Source: an uncultured Prevotella sp. (GTDB lineage: Bacteria; Bacteroidota; Bacteroidia; Bacteroidales; Bacteroidaceae). Taken from it: DNA of 30,221 nucleotides. The stretch's first letter is position 1, and each line of letters starts with the position of its first letter. Below the pieces are notes generated by a model that was not told where the DNA came from, made no database searches, and saw nothing but the letters and a program-made list of their open reading frames with translations. The stretch is taken from positions 1-30,221 of the forward strand of contig NZ_URNN01000020.1 of assembly GCF_900549175.1 (NCBI RefSeq), read 5' to 3'. A program made the position numbers and the translations under genes. Below, in pieces: positions 8,048 to 17,007 of the stretch.

Positions 8048-9991
8048 ATGAAGTATCTAATGAAGAAGACATGGATGCTGCTCGCAGCAGTAACATTCAT
8101 AGCAAACATAGTGGTCAGCTGTGATGATGACGATTTCCCTGACAACTATTATAACGCCACCGAGGTGACGGCAGCCGGATTCCTCAAGCAGAGCCCCGAG
8201 CGTTTCAGCTCGTTCACGCGCATACTGCAGCGTTCCGGTTTCCTGAGCACGCTCTCCACCTACGGAGAGTACACCCTCTTTGCACCCACCAACGATGCCG
8301 TAAGCGCATATCTTGACAACTACGGCTATCCGTCGGTGGAGGACATCCCTCAGAACGTATGCGACACCATCGCACGCACACACATCGTCAAGGACGGTGC
8401 TTTCTTCACTTACGACGAGCGTACGGGAAGCGGCGAGCTGCCCAAACTGAACATGGACGACCGCAACATCCTGCTCTCATGCAAGGCCGACGAGGAGAAT
8501 GAGAATGCCACCGTATACTATGTCAACGGCTCGGCACGCATCATCGAGCGCGATGACTCCGTGACCAACGGTGTGGTGCACGTCATCGACAACATGCTGG
8601 TGTCAACCAGTGCGCTGCTGCCTGACGTAATCAAGAAGGACACGGCAACCACACTTTTCGCACAGGCACTGGCTCTGACAGGAGTGGAGCTGAAGATGCG
8701 TGACAGTGAGGACCACACCTACTTCATCGGCCGCGACTCGGTGGAGGACGGACTCCCTGAAATCTACTTCGGTGCCGACGGCGAGAAATGGAACAACGTG
8801 AAGTTTCCCGAGCGCCGCTATTTCAAGTATACGGCTTTTGTTGAGACTGACGAGGTGTTCCATAAGGAGAACATCTTTACTATGGACGACCTCATCGCGA
8901 AGGCCAAGGCGGTGTACGACAAGGCGTTCCCCGCCGATGCCGGACTGTACGATGATGACTACACCAATCCGCGCAACCCGCTCAACCGTTTCGTGGCTTA
9001 CCACGTGGTGCCGATGCTGCTGACACACAGTCAGCTCGTTGTCACGGGAACCATCAAGGACTATTACTGCTTCCTCGACAAGGCAGATCCGGAGGATTAT
9101 TATGAGACAATGTGCCCCGGCGCCATCATGCGTTGCAGCGGACCGAAGGACGGCAAAGTGTACATCAACCGCAAGCGCATGGAGACGCTGCAGGTGAGGG
9201 GCGTGAGGGTATACTCCCCGACAGAGGCGAGCCTGGAGCTCGGTCTGGCTCCTGGACTGGCCGCCAACGGCGTGTACCATTACATCGACCGCGTGCTTTT
9301 CTTCGATCAGGTGGCTCTGAACAACCGTCTGCGTATCGACGCCACGACGATGTTCCCCGACTTCCTCAATGCCAGCAGCGCACGTGTGTATACCGGAACG
9401 AAGATTATGACCATGTTCAAGCCGTCATTCATGACCAACGTGAAGAACGCCAATGAGGCAAGTCTTGTCGGTGTGCGCCAGAATGAGATATGGACAAACT
9501 CGTGGGAAGGCAACATGGTGGCCTTCTGCGGTGAGTTTGACCTTACCATCAAACTGCCGCCGGTGCCCAACCCCGGAACTTACGAGATTCGTGTGGGCTA
9601 CAGCTCGCAGTCGACACGCGGTATCGTGCAGTGCTATCTCAACGATGTGGCCTGCGGCGTGCCTCTCGACCTGCGTGTGGGTCCCGACGGATGGAAGGAA
9701 GATACCGATGACGAGGAGGAGAACCGTGCCCTCGACAAGTCGCTCCACAACCGCGGCTATATGAAGGCTCCCGACTCACAGGGTGGCGGTGCCAACAACG
9801 GCGAGCCGTCGTTCCGCACTCTGGGATGGGTGATGCGCCGTGTGCTCGTCACTCAGGACATGGACCCCAACAAGGAGTACTGGCTGCGCTTCAGACAGCT
9901 GCTCAAGGGAAATTTCTCCATGTCGTTCGACTATATAGAGTTCTGTCCGAAGAGCATCTATGCAAGCCCGGAGGGTGAGGACCAGCATTAA
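8048..9991 (+). CDS. FAS1 lipoprotein with C-terminal beta-sandwich
   Basis: This 647-residue protein has lipobox VVSC (Cys25) followed by DDDDFPD, a strongly acidic stretch consistent with export to the cell surface. FAS1 module 1 spans about residues 33-185 (YTLFAPTNDAVSAYL, the RTHIV strand, TNGVVHVIDNML). FAS1 module 2 spans about 190-420 (FVAYHVVPMLL, NGVYHYIDRVLFF). The remaining 220 residues have no FAS1 features; segments such as GTYEIRVGYSSQSTRGIVQC and FSMSFDYIEFCP near the end suggest a galactose-binding-like or CBM-like beta-sandwich, though this is inferred from pattern only. The gene directly follows a SusD gene, the usual slot for a surface ligand-binding lipoprotein. A second start at Met5 is possible and would still give a complete signal peptide. 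Confidence 0.85.
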   Translation: MKYLMKKTWMLLAAVTFIANIVVSCDDDDFPDNYYNATEVTAAGFLKQSPERFSSFTRILQRSGFLSTLSTYGEYTLFAPTNDAVSAYLDNYGYPSVEDIPQNVCDTIARTHIVKDGAFFTYDERTGSGELPKLNMDDRNILLSCKADEENENATVYYVNGSARIIERDDSVTNGVVHVIDNMLVSTSALLPDVIKKDTATTLFAQALALTGVELKMRDSEDHTYFIGRDSVEDGLPEIYFGADGEKWNNVKFPERRYFKYTAFVETDEVFHKENIFTMDDLIAKAKAVYDKAFPADAGLYDDDYTNPRNPLNRFVAYHVVPMLLTHSQLVVTGTIKDYYCFLDKADPEDYYETMCPGAIMRCSGPKDGKVYINRKRMETLQVRGVRVYSPTEASLELGLAPGLAANGVYHYIDRVLFFDQVALNNRLRIDATTMFPDFLNASSARVYTGTKIMTMFKPSFMTNVKNANEASLVGVRQNEIWTNSWEGNMVAFCGEFDLTIKLPPVPNPGTYEIRVGYSSQSTRGIVQCYLNDVACGVPLDLRVGPDGWKEDTDDEEENRALDKSLHNRGYMKAPDSQGGGANNGEPSFRTLGWVMRRVLVTQDMDPNKEYWLRFRQLLKGNFSMSFDYIEFCPKSIYASPEGEDQH

Positions 9992-10014
9992 TGAACATTT
10001 CGATAAAGCCGTAT

Positions 10015-10037
10015 ACAATCAAGTTCGCTTGAATTGT
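10015..10037 (+). other. Intercistronic hairpin with TTCG loop
   Basis: In the 91-bp gap between the two adjacent FAS1 genes, ACAATCAAG (10015-10023) pairs with CTTGAATTGT (10028-10037) around a TTCG tetraloop with one bulged base. An outer ACATTT (9995-10000) and AAATGT (10048-10053) could extend the fold. No T-run follows, so it is more likely to affect mRNA processing or stability than to terminate transcription. This is the widest gap in the seven-gene block. Confidence 0.5.
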
Positions 10038-10082
10038 CGGGGCGAAGAAATGTACAAGAATTTAAATAAAAACGGATAAATT

Positions 10083-11678
10083 ATGAAAGCAATACATTAT
10101 ATATTATGCGCGGCCTTCTGCTCGGTGACGGCTTGCACCGACTGGGATGACCACTACGAAGGCAACATCACCGATGGCGGCAACATGACGCTTTGGGAGC
10201 AGATGCAGCAGCGCGAGGAACTGAGTGACTTCTGCGAGGTGCTGGAGCACACCAAACTGTTCCGCATGCACAAGAAGACAAAGGCCAGCTATGCCGAGAT
10301 ACTCAATTCGGGACAGTCGTTCACCGTGATGGCACCCGTGAACGGCGCATTCGACAAGCAGTCATTGATAGACATGACGGCTACAGACAGTGGCGACTCC
10401 ATCGTGGAGCGGACCTTCGTGCTTAACCACATTGCCCGTTCGGCCAACTCCGCCACGTCCGGCGAGAAGAAGATTCTGATGATGAACGGCAAGCGGACCA
10501 CCGTGGGCAGTGACGTTGTCAACGGCGTGAAGATAACCGAGAACAACCTGCACGCCAAGAACGGCATCCTGCACATCATGAGCGACAAGCTGCCTTACTA
10601 CATGAATCTGTACGAGCAGATGACCGACCGAGAGGAGTTCAAGGCCATCGGCGATTTCATCCTGTCGTACAACCGTGACGAGTTCGATCAGGACAACAGT
10701 GTGCAGAACGGTACTGTCGACGGCGTGCCGGTGTACATCGATTCCGTAATAATAGAGCGCAACGACTTCCTCAACAATATCCTCGGGGCCCGGCTCACCA
10801 GCGAGGACTCCACCTACTGGATGGTGGTGCCCAGAGCCGAGGGATGGAAGAGGGCATACGACGAGGCATGCTCTTACTACAAGTATTCGGCTAAAGAGGA
10901 GAAGGGAGACTCGCTGCAGCGGCTCCATGCCACTTACGGCCTGCTCTTCGACGGCATTTACACCATGACCACGCAGCCGTCGCCCACCGACTCGCTGCGC
11001 TCTCTGAACTTCTCTCTGACAGAACCCGAATACAGCATCTACCGCAATCCCTTCGGAGAGGGCGGCATACTGAGCAAGGCCACACCCGTGACAAGCAGCA
11101 ACGGCATACTCTACGAGACTGACGAGTGGCCTTTCACTCCTCTGCAGACCTATCACCGCAAGAGGGAGATAGAGGCTGAATACACCAGCTATATTGTAAG
11201 GACGGACAGATGTACGTACACGTCGCGCTCTCTTGATGCCGACAGTATCTCCAGCGGAGGTTATCTCGACATCGTGCCGAGCAGCAACACGGCCAACTGG
11301 AGCGTGACATTCCGTCTGCCCGGCACATTGGCTGCCCGTTATGACATCTGCGCCATCATACTGCCGCGCTCCATCACCGACCCCAATGCCGCGAGTTTCT
11401 CGTCGTGCCAGTTTAAGGCTGAGGTGGGCTACATCGATGCCAACGGCAATAGCAGAACCTACGACTGCGGCAACACCAAATTCCGCAACGACCCGATTCG
11501 TGTGGACACAGTGGTGGTGGCCGAGAACTTCGAGTTCCCTGTGTGCAACGTCTATGACATTACCAACAACAATGTAACGCTCACGCTGACCTGCCAGATG
11601 TCTGCCGCCGAGGGAAGAAAACTGACCCGCCCCATCTATATTGACTGCATCTATCTGCGGCCGAAGATGAAACAGTAG
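10083..11678 (+). CDS. Two-module FAS1 lipoprotein with C-terminal beta-sandwich
   Basis: This 531-residue protein has lipobox VTAC (Cys18) followed by TDWDDHYEG, a mature N terminus typical of Bacteroidetes FAS1 lipoproteins. The first FAS1 module (about 24-175) is clear: FTVMAPVNGAFDKQ, RTFVLNHIAR and NGILHIMSDKLPYY. The second (about 176-345) is divergent: YWMVVPRAEGWKRAYDEA and SNGILYETDEWPF. From about residue 360 a beta-rich domain begins (GGYLDIVPSSNTANWSVTF, then IYIDCIYLRP at the end). It resembles the C-terminal part of the preceding gene's product in architecture. No catalytic motif was seen. It precedes the second SusC gene by 28 bp and probably acts as a surface adhesin or ligand-binding partner; the ligand is unknown. 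Confidence 0.82.
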   Translation: MKAIHYILCAAFCSVTACTDWDDHYEGNITDGGNMTLWEQMQQREELSDFCEVLEHTKLFRMHKKTKASYAEILNSGQSFTVMAPVNGAFDKQSLIDMTATDSGDSIVERTFVLNHIARSANSATSGEKKILMMNGKRTTVGSDVVNGVKITENNLHAKNGILHIMSDKLPYYMNLYEQMTDREEFKAIGDFILSYNRDEFDQDNSVQNGTVDGVPVYIDSVIIERNDFLNNILGARLTSEDSTYWMVVPRAEGWKRAYDEACSYYKYSAKEEKGDSLQRLHATYGLLFDGIYTMTTQPSPTDSLRSLNFSLTEPEYSIYRNPFGEGGILSKATPVTSSNGILYETDEWPFTPLQTYHRKREIEAEYTSYIVRTDRCTYTSRSLDADSISSGGYLDIVPSSNTANWSVTFRLPGTLAARYDICAIILPRSITDPNAASFSSCQFKAEVGYIDANGNSRTYDCGNTKFRNDPIRVDTVVVAENFEFPVCNVYDITNNNVTLTLTCQMSAAEGRKLTRPIYIDCIYLRPKMKQ

Positions 11679-11706
11679 TTTTTTAATCTTAAAACAACAT
11701 ATAGTT

Positions 11707-14700
11707 ATGAATCAATTCATTCAATATATAAGAAAAGCGATGTTGTTCTCACTCTGTGCCGGCTGCTGCATTACAGCTGCCGCCGCCGGACCCCAGGATG
11801 GGGATAACATCACCGTGAGCGGTGTCGTGACCGATGCCGCTACCGGAATGCCTATTGCCGGTGTGCGTGTGGAGGCATACGGAAACAACCGCTATTCGGC
11901 CCTTACAGATGACAAGGGACAGTATCAGCTGACCATGCCCGACTTCGTGACATCGGTGGCGATGTCGGTGGACGGCTACAACCTCCTGCAGAAGGCCATC
12001 GGCACAAATCCTGCAAATACCGACGCACAGCTTTACCCGTCATCGTTCCGCACGGACTATACCCGCACTACTGATGCTGCGCGCAAGGCCGCCACGGGTG
12101 ACTTCACCAACACTGCCGACCTGAGCATCGACAACCTTATCAGCCAGCGTCTGGGCAGCGACGTGCGCTCCATCTCGCGTGGCGGCAATCTCGGAATGGG
12201 TAATGCCATGTACATGAACGGTCTCAACTCGTTCCAGGCAAATGCCCAGCCGCTCGTCGTGCTCGACGGTGTGGTGATGGACATGCAGTACGGCCGCAGC
12301 ATGATTCACGAGGGTTACTACAACAACCTGCTGGCCAACATCAATGTGAATGACATAGAGAATGTCACGGTGATGAAGAACGGTACGGCCATTTACGGTG
12401 CCAAGGGTGCCAACGGCGTCATTCTCATCAATACGAAGCGCAACAAGAGCATGGCAACGCGTATCGACGTAAACATCAACGGTACGTATAAGATGCTGCC
12501 CAAGCTGCCGGACATGATGGGAGCCGAAGACTACCGTCTGCTGGCGTCGGAGATGCTTTACAACCAGACTACGGACATCTCGCGCCTGAACTTCCTTGTG
12601 AACGACCCCGACTACTATTATTACAAGCAGTACCACAACAACACCGACTGGACCAAGGAGGTTTATCATGACACTTTCGTGCAGAACTACGGCATCAACG
12701 TGCAGGGTGGTGACGATGTGGCCAACTACAACCTGTCGGTGGGCTACAGTCTTGGCAACAGTACGCTGCGCGGAAATGACTACAGCCGTTTCGACATGCG
12801 TCTGAACAGTGACATCAACGTGGTGCGCGGGCTGACCATCCGCTTCGATGCGGCTTACAGTGATGTGAACCGCAGTCTGCTCGATGACGGCACCCCCGAC
12901 AATATAAGCACTTCGCTTGTTACCTCTACAGGACTGCTCGGACTCATCAAGGCTCCTTTCCTCTCTCCGTATGCCTACGACACCGACGGCAACCTGAGCG
13001 GATTCCTTTCTCAGGCCGATGACTATCTGGCAAAGGTGCCTAACCTCAACGAGGGCGGAAACCCGCGTGCCGGCACATCGCTCGCCAATCCTTCGAGCAT
13101 TCTTGAGTATGGCGACGGCGAAAACCGCAACCATTTCGGAAACCGCCTTGTAATGCTCTCCATCACGCCGCGGTATGAGTTCAACAAGCACCTGTCGTTG
13201 AGCGAGCATTTCAACTTCACGCTGATAAACACCAACGAGAACTATTATCTGCCTATAAACGGTACTCCGAGTTTCAAGGTGCCGTCGGTTTCAGAAACCT
13301 CGTACTTCAACAACAAGCTCGGTTCGATGGCCGCACGCCAGATAAACATTCAGAGCGACACACGGGTCAACTGGCACAACTGCTACGGAGCGCATGACAT
13401 AAGTGTCTTCGGCGGTATGCGTTACCTCAGCTACAACTACAAGCTGAACGCACAGCGTGGCTACAACTCGGGTAATGACAAGATTCCGGTAATGTCTACC
13501 GGTCTTACGATGAAGTCAACGGGCGGAGCCGATGACAAGAGCCGCGAGATAACATGGTACGGACAGGCTGACTACAGCTATGCCGGCAAGTATTATCTTA
13601 TGGCCAACCTCTCGGCTCAGGCCTCATCGCGTTTCGGCAACGAGGCCGACGGCTTGAAGATGTTCAACACGGCGTGGGGCATTTTCCCCGGTGTGCAGGC
13701 ATCGTGGGTTGTTTCCAACGAGAAATGGCTTGCCGATGTACGGGGTATCGACTATCTGAAACTGAATGTGGGCTTTGACGTCACCGGTAACGATGATCTC
13801 GACTTCACCGCGTCGCGTACTTATTTCATAGCGCAGCAGATGCTCAATGCGCAGGTTAGTGGAAAGGTGATAGGCAACATCGGTAACGACATGCTCAAGT
13901 GGGAAACTACGAAGCGTCTGACGGCCGGTCTTGAGGGTAACTTCTTCTCCAACCGTCTCAACCTGCGCTTCAACTACTTCAAGAGCTGGACATCCGACCT
14001 GCTCACACTTCAGCAGCTTTCATGGGTGAGCGGATTGCAGGAGAACTGGGGCAACGGCGGCAAACTGCAGAATGAGGGTTTTGACGTGCAGGCTGCAGTC
14101 AAGATACTGAACAGCAAGAACTTGCAGTGGGAAGGTGGTTTCTCCGTGGGACACTACAAGAACAAGGTAACGGCTCTTCCAGGCAACAAACCGATAGAGA
14201 ACACTCTTTACGGCGGTACGGTGCTCACACAGGTGGGCAGTCCGATAGGTCTGTTCTACGGTTACCGCACCAATGGTGTGATTGCGAGTGAGGCCGACGC
14301 TACGGCCGAGGGTCTCTACCAGCTCACCGGCAACGGTTCGCGCGAATATTTTGAAGCCGGCGACATGCGTTTCGTAAGCACCGACGGCGACAAGTGCATC
14401 GACGACAATGACCGCGTGGTCATCGGCGACCCCAATCCCGATATCTACGGTAACATCTTTACCTCGCTGCAGTGGAAGAAATGGCGTCTCGACGCTACGT
14501 TCAACTACTCGCTCGGCAACGACATTTACAACTACCGCCGTTCGGTACTGGAGAGTGGAAGCATGTTCTACAACCAGACAACGGCCATGCTCAACAGATG
14601 GACTACCGAAGGACAGCAGACCGACATGCCGCGGGCAAGCTATCAGGACCCCAAAGGCAACTCGCGTTTCAGCGACCGCTGGATAGAGGACGGCTCGTAT

Positions 14701-14925
14701 CTGAAGTTGAAGAACGTTACGCTGAGCTACACTCTGCCCATACAGTCCACTTATCTGCAGGGCATAACCGTATGGGCCGGAGCGGAAAATCTGTTCTCCA
14801 TCACCCGTTATCTCGGTTCCGACCCCGACTGCATCACCGCAGGGTCGCAGTTGCTCCAGGGCATCGATACCGGTCTGTTGGGCAACAGCCGTTCAGTATC
14901 CTTGGGTGTGAAGATAAATCTCTAA
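11707..14925 (+). CDS. SusC/RagA-type TonB-dependent outer-membrane transporter (second pair, divergent plug)
   Basis: This 1072-residue protein has a signal peptide (to about residue 27, AAAAG), a CarboxypepD_reg-like domain (about 37-115, GVVTDAATGMPIAGVRVEAY), and a plug domain whose signature AIYGAKGANGVILINTKR is intact near residues 230-248. The usual LQGRVAGV-type segment is replaced by LISQRLGSDVRSISRGGNLG, so this receptor belongs to a SusC branch different from the first one. A calcium-loop-like TDGDKCIDDNDRVVIGDPNP lies near residue 893. The barrel ends in VSLGVKINL, with leucine rather than the usual aromatic residue. No STN domain is present. It is paired with the SusD gene 25 bp downstream. 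Family certain, substrate unknown. Confidence 0.93.
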   Translation: MNQFIQYIRKAMLFSLCAGCCITAAAAGPQDGDNITVSGVVTDAATGMPIAGVRVEAYGNNRYSALTDDKGQYQLTMPDFVTSVAMSVDGYNLLQKAIGTNPANTDAQLYPSSFRTDYTRTTDAARKAATGDFTNTADLSIDNLISQRLGSDVRSISRGGNLGMGNAMYMNGLNSFQANAQPLVVLDGVVMDMQYGRSMIHEGYYNNLLANINVNDIENVTVMKNGTAIYGAKGANGVILINTKRNKSMATRIDVNINGTYKMLPKLPDMMGAEDYRLLASEMLYNQTTDISRLNFLVNDPDYYYYKQYHNNTDWTKEVYHDTFVQNYGINVQGGDDVANYNLSVGYSLGNSTLRGNDYSRFDMRLNSDINVVRGLTIRFDAAYSDVNRSLLDDGTPDNISTSLVTSTGLLGLIKAPFLSPYAYDTDGNLSGFLSQADDYLAKVPNLNEGGNPRAGTSLANPSSILEYGDGENRNHFGNRLVMLSITPRYEFNKHLSLSEHFNFTLINTNENYYLPINGTPSFKVPSVSETSYFNNKLGSMAARQINIQSDTRVNWHNCYGAHDISVFGGMRYLSYNYKLNAQRGYNSGNDKIPVMSTGLTMKSTGGADDKSREITWYGQADYSYAGKYYLMANLSAQASSRFGNEADGLKMFNTAWGIFPGVQASWVVSNEKWLADVRGIDYLKLNVGFDVTGNDDLDFTASRTYFIAQQMLNAQVSGKVIGNIGNDMLKWETTKRLTAGLEGNFFSNRLNLRFNYFKSWTSDLLTLQQLSWVSGLQENWGNGGKLQNEGFDVQAAVKILNSKNLQWEGGFSVGHYKNKVTALPGNKPIENTLYGGTVLTQVGSPIGLFYGYRTNGVIASEADATAEGLYQLTGNGSREYFEAGDMRFVSTDGDKCIDDNDRVVIGDPNPDIYGNIFTSLQWKKWRLDATFNYSLGNDIYNYRRSVLESGSMFYNQTTAMLNRWTTEGQQTDMPRASYQDPKGNSRFSDRWIEDGSYLKLKNVTLSYTLPIQSTYLQGITVWAGAENLFSITRYLGSDPDCITAGSQLLQGIDTGLLGNSRSVSLGVKINL

Positions 14926-14950
14926 CCAAAGAATTTAAAATCAACGAAAT

Positions 14951-16669
14951 ATGAAATATCGTAATATCATTTTAGCCGCCACCGCCATGTTGTTCACAGT
15001 GTCGTGCGGTGACATGCTCGATACGGATTCGGAGATTGTCGAGTTTGAAGAGAACAACCATCTCAACTCGGCTTCAGACACCGTGTACAGCGTGCTTGGC
15101 ATTATCAACAAGATACAGGTCATTGCCGAGCGCAACGCTCTCATAGGCGATGTGCACTCCGATCTCATCACCACCACCGACAAGACATCCACCGATCTGA
15201 AAAGCCTTTCTGACTTTACGGCCGGCACAGACAACCGTTACAATCAGGTGAGTGACTACTATGCGGTGATAAACAACTGCAACAACTATCTGGCCAAGGC
15301 CGACACCATGCTCACCTTGAAGGGTGTGAAGGTGTTCAAGCGTGAATATGTGGCAGTGAAAGTATACAGGGCATGGGCGTATCTTCAGGCCGCGCAGCTT
15401 TACGGCGAGTTGCCGCTGGTGACAAATCCCGTGTATACCGAGAGTCAGGCGCAGGCCGAGATGCAGAAGCCGTTCAGGAATATCATGCAAATATGTGAAT
15501 TCTTCATCGACGATTTGAAGCCATACGTAGACGAGCGTGTACCGGTGCTTGGTGGAAATATCGACCCGAAGTACTTCATCCCCATCCGTGTAATGCTTGG
15601 TGACTTGTGCCTCTGGGCCAACCGTTATGAGGAAGCCGCCAGATATTACTATGATTACCTTACTCTGCGCGAAGATCCTAAACCAGTTGGAACTTTCCAG
15701 ATAAAATGGGCTAACATCAAGGACTTCAGTCCGGAGGGCTATCCGTCTACATTTGATAATTATTCTGCAAATGTCAGCACTACCGGTGCCTCGGAGGTTA
15801 TCACATGGATTCCGTTGGAGCAAAGTCCTTATTATGGAAATGTCAGCCAGACTTATTATCTGTATAATTCGGATGCTGTCCGCAATAACTATTATGTGCA
15901 GTTGTCGCCGTCAAAAGGCATGCGCGAATTGTTCCGGAAGCAGCATTATACACAGGTGTATACCGACAACAACAATAACCGTGACACGCTCAGCGGACCT
16001 GATGTCGACCAGATAAACTACCTGAATTATACACAGGGTGACTTGCGTTATGCTTCCAATATCGAGTATAAGGAGGGTATCAACCGCGATGAGTATTCAC
16101 CGTATTCAACTACGACGCAGGAGATTGAGAAAATGGATCCCAGCTCGTTCATACTTTACCGTGTCGGTATGGTTTATCTGAGATTTGCCGAGGCACTCAA
16201 CCGGTTGGGTTATACCCAGACGGCCATGGCCGTTCTGAAATACGGTCTCTACGACAAGAATATCAACGAGCGTATCGACGAGACCGAGCGTACGGCAGCC
16301 GCACGCTTCCTGGCATGGGATCCCGTGACGTTTACCCAATCCAACAGCATCGGTATACATGCCCGTGGTTGCGGATATGTTGAGTGCGACACCATCTCCT
16401 ACATAATGCCGCAGCCGGCCACTGCCTTGGCCTCACGTCAGGACACCGTCAACTATCAGATACCGCTCGTCGAGGACATGATTATCGAAGAGATGGCACT
16501 GGAAGGTGCTTATGAGGGCAACCGTTTCTACGACCTTATGCGTGTTGCCATGCGCCGCGATGACAATTCTTATCTTGCCGACCGCGTGGCATGGCGTAAC
16601 GGAACGGAAAACGGCACTCTGCGTGAGTTGCTGAAAAACCGCAACAACTGGTATCTGCCGTTGAAGTGA
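14951..16669 (+). CDS. SusD/RagB-type surface lipoprotein (second pair)
   Basis: This 572-residue protein has lipobox TVSC (Cys19), then GDMLDTDSEIVEFEEN. SusD-type helical repeats follow (VYRAWAYLQAAQLYGELPLV, VMLGDLCLWANRYEEAARYY). The C-terminal signature EEMALEGAYEGNRFYDLMRV lies near residues 511-530 and matches the family's usual GKRWFDLVR region. It would be the ligand-binding lid for the second SusC. It is the last gene of the block; a strong terminator begins about 60 bp after its stop. The two SusD proteins share family motifs but little else by eye, so the two SusCD pairs do not look like a recent duplication. Confidence 0.94.
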   Translation: MKYRNIILAATAMLFTVSCGDMLDTDSEIVEFEENNHLNSASDTVYSVLGIINKIQVIAERNALIGDVHSDLITTTDKTSTDLKSLSDFTAGTDNRYNQVSDYYAVINNCNNYLAKADTMLTLKGVKVFKREYVAVKVYRAWAYLQAAQLYGELPLVTNPVYTESQAQAEMQKPFRNIMQICEFFIDDLKPYVDERVPVLGGNIDPKYFIPIRVMLGDLCLWANRYEEAARYYYDYLTLREDPKPVGTFQIKWANIKDFSPEGYPSTFDNYSANVSTTGASEVITWIPLEQSPYYGNVSQTYYLYNSDAVRNNYYVQLSPSKGMRELFRKQHYTQVYTDNNNNRDTLSGPDVDQINYLNYTQGDLRYASNIEYKEGINRDEYSPYSTTTQEIEKMDPSSFILYRVGMVYLRFAEALNRLGYTQTAMAVLKYGLYDKNINERIDETERTAAARFLAWDPVTFTQSNSIGIHARGCGYVECDTISYIMPQPATALASRQDTVNYQIPLVEDMIIEEMALEGAYEGNRFYDLMRVAMRRDDNSYLADRVAWRNGTENGTLRELLKNRNNWYLPLK

Positions 16670-16731
16670 CACCGCAGTAGTGATGTGGCTTTTGCCGCTT
16701 CACATCATGTGATGGAACATTAAAAATAAGT

Positions 16732-16775
16732 AAAGAGCCGCAGGACTTATATTCAATAGTCCTGCGGCTCTTTTT
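16732..16775 (+). terminator. Strong intrinsic terminator after the SusCD operon
   Basis: A perfect 16-bp stem (16732-16747 with 16758-16773) encloses a 10-nt loop. The G+C-rich core GAGCCGCAGGACT is followed by T residues running to 16775. The flanking A-run makes it potentially bidirectional. It separates the seven-gene block from the efflux operon. Confidence 0.92.
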
Positions 16776-16833
16776 CATTGTATATGCCGTGGGTGTGTGA
16801 TGGCGGAACATCAAATTTATCGTGACCGCAGCG

Positions 16834-16864
16834 TTTGTTTTTTCGCCGAAAATGTGTACCTTTG
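16834..16864 (+). promoter_or_regulatory. Bacteroidetes sigma-70-type promoter of the efflux operon
   Basis: TTTG at 16834-16837 is followed, after exactly 19 bp, by TACCTTTG at 16857-16864. This matches both the -33 (TTTG) and -7 (TAnnTTTG) elements and the consensus spacing. Transcription should start near 16871, leaving a leader of about 137 nt before the ATG at 17008. Confidence 0.8.
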
Positions 16865-17007
16865 CAGCCGAATTGGCGTGCTGCACGCGTTGTGGCGCCC
16901 CGTTCGGATTCCGTCGATCGTATAATTTTTGATAGTTGTAAATCAAATCAGTTCGCGTGGATTCTGCGCAAAAAAAAAACGACATTTATAACTTTCTAAA
17001 ATTATAT

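Larger units (their letters stand above)
16670..17007. other. Intergenic region between the SusCD operon and the efflux operon
   Basis: No gene is seen. The region holds a small stem (16681-16687 with 16701-16707), a strong intrinsic terminator (16732-16775), a complete Bacteroidetes promoter (16834-16864) and an A-run of ten bases at 16970-16979. The first AUG-type start after that is at 17008. An upstream GTG at 16957 is in frame but is a poor start candidate. Confidence 0.75.

Noticed and set aside
16957..17007. GTG start extending the TolC-type protein by 17 residues
   Set aside because: It would put polar residues (MDSAQKKNDIYN) ahead of the signal peptide; the ATG at 17008 begins a normal one.
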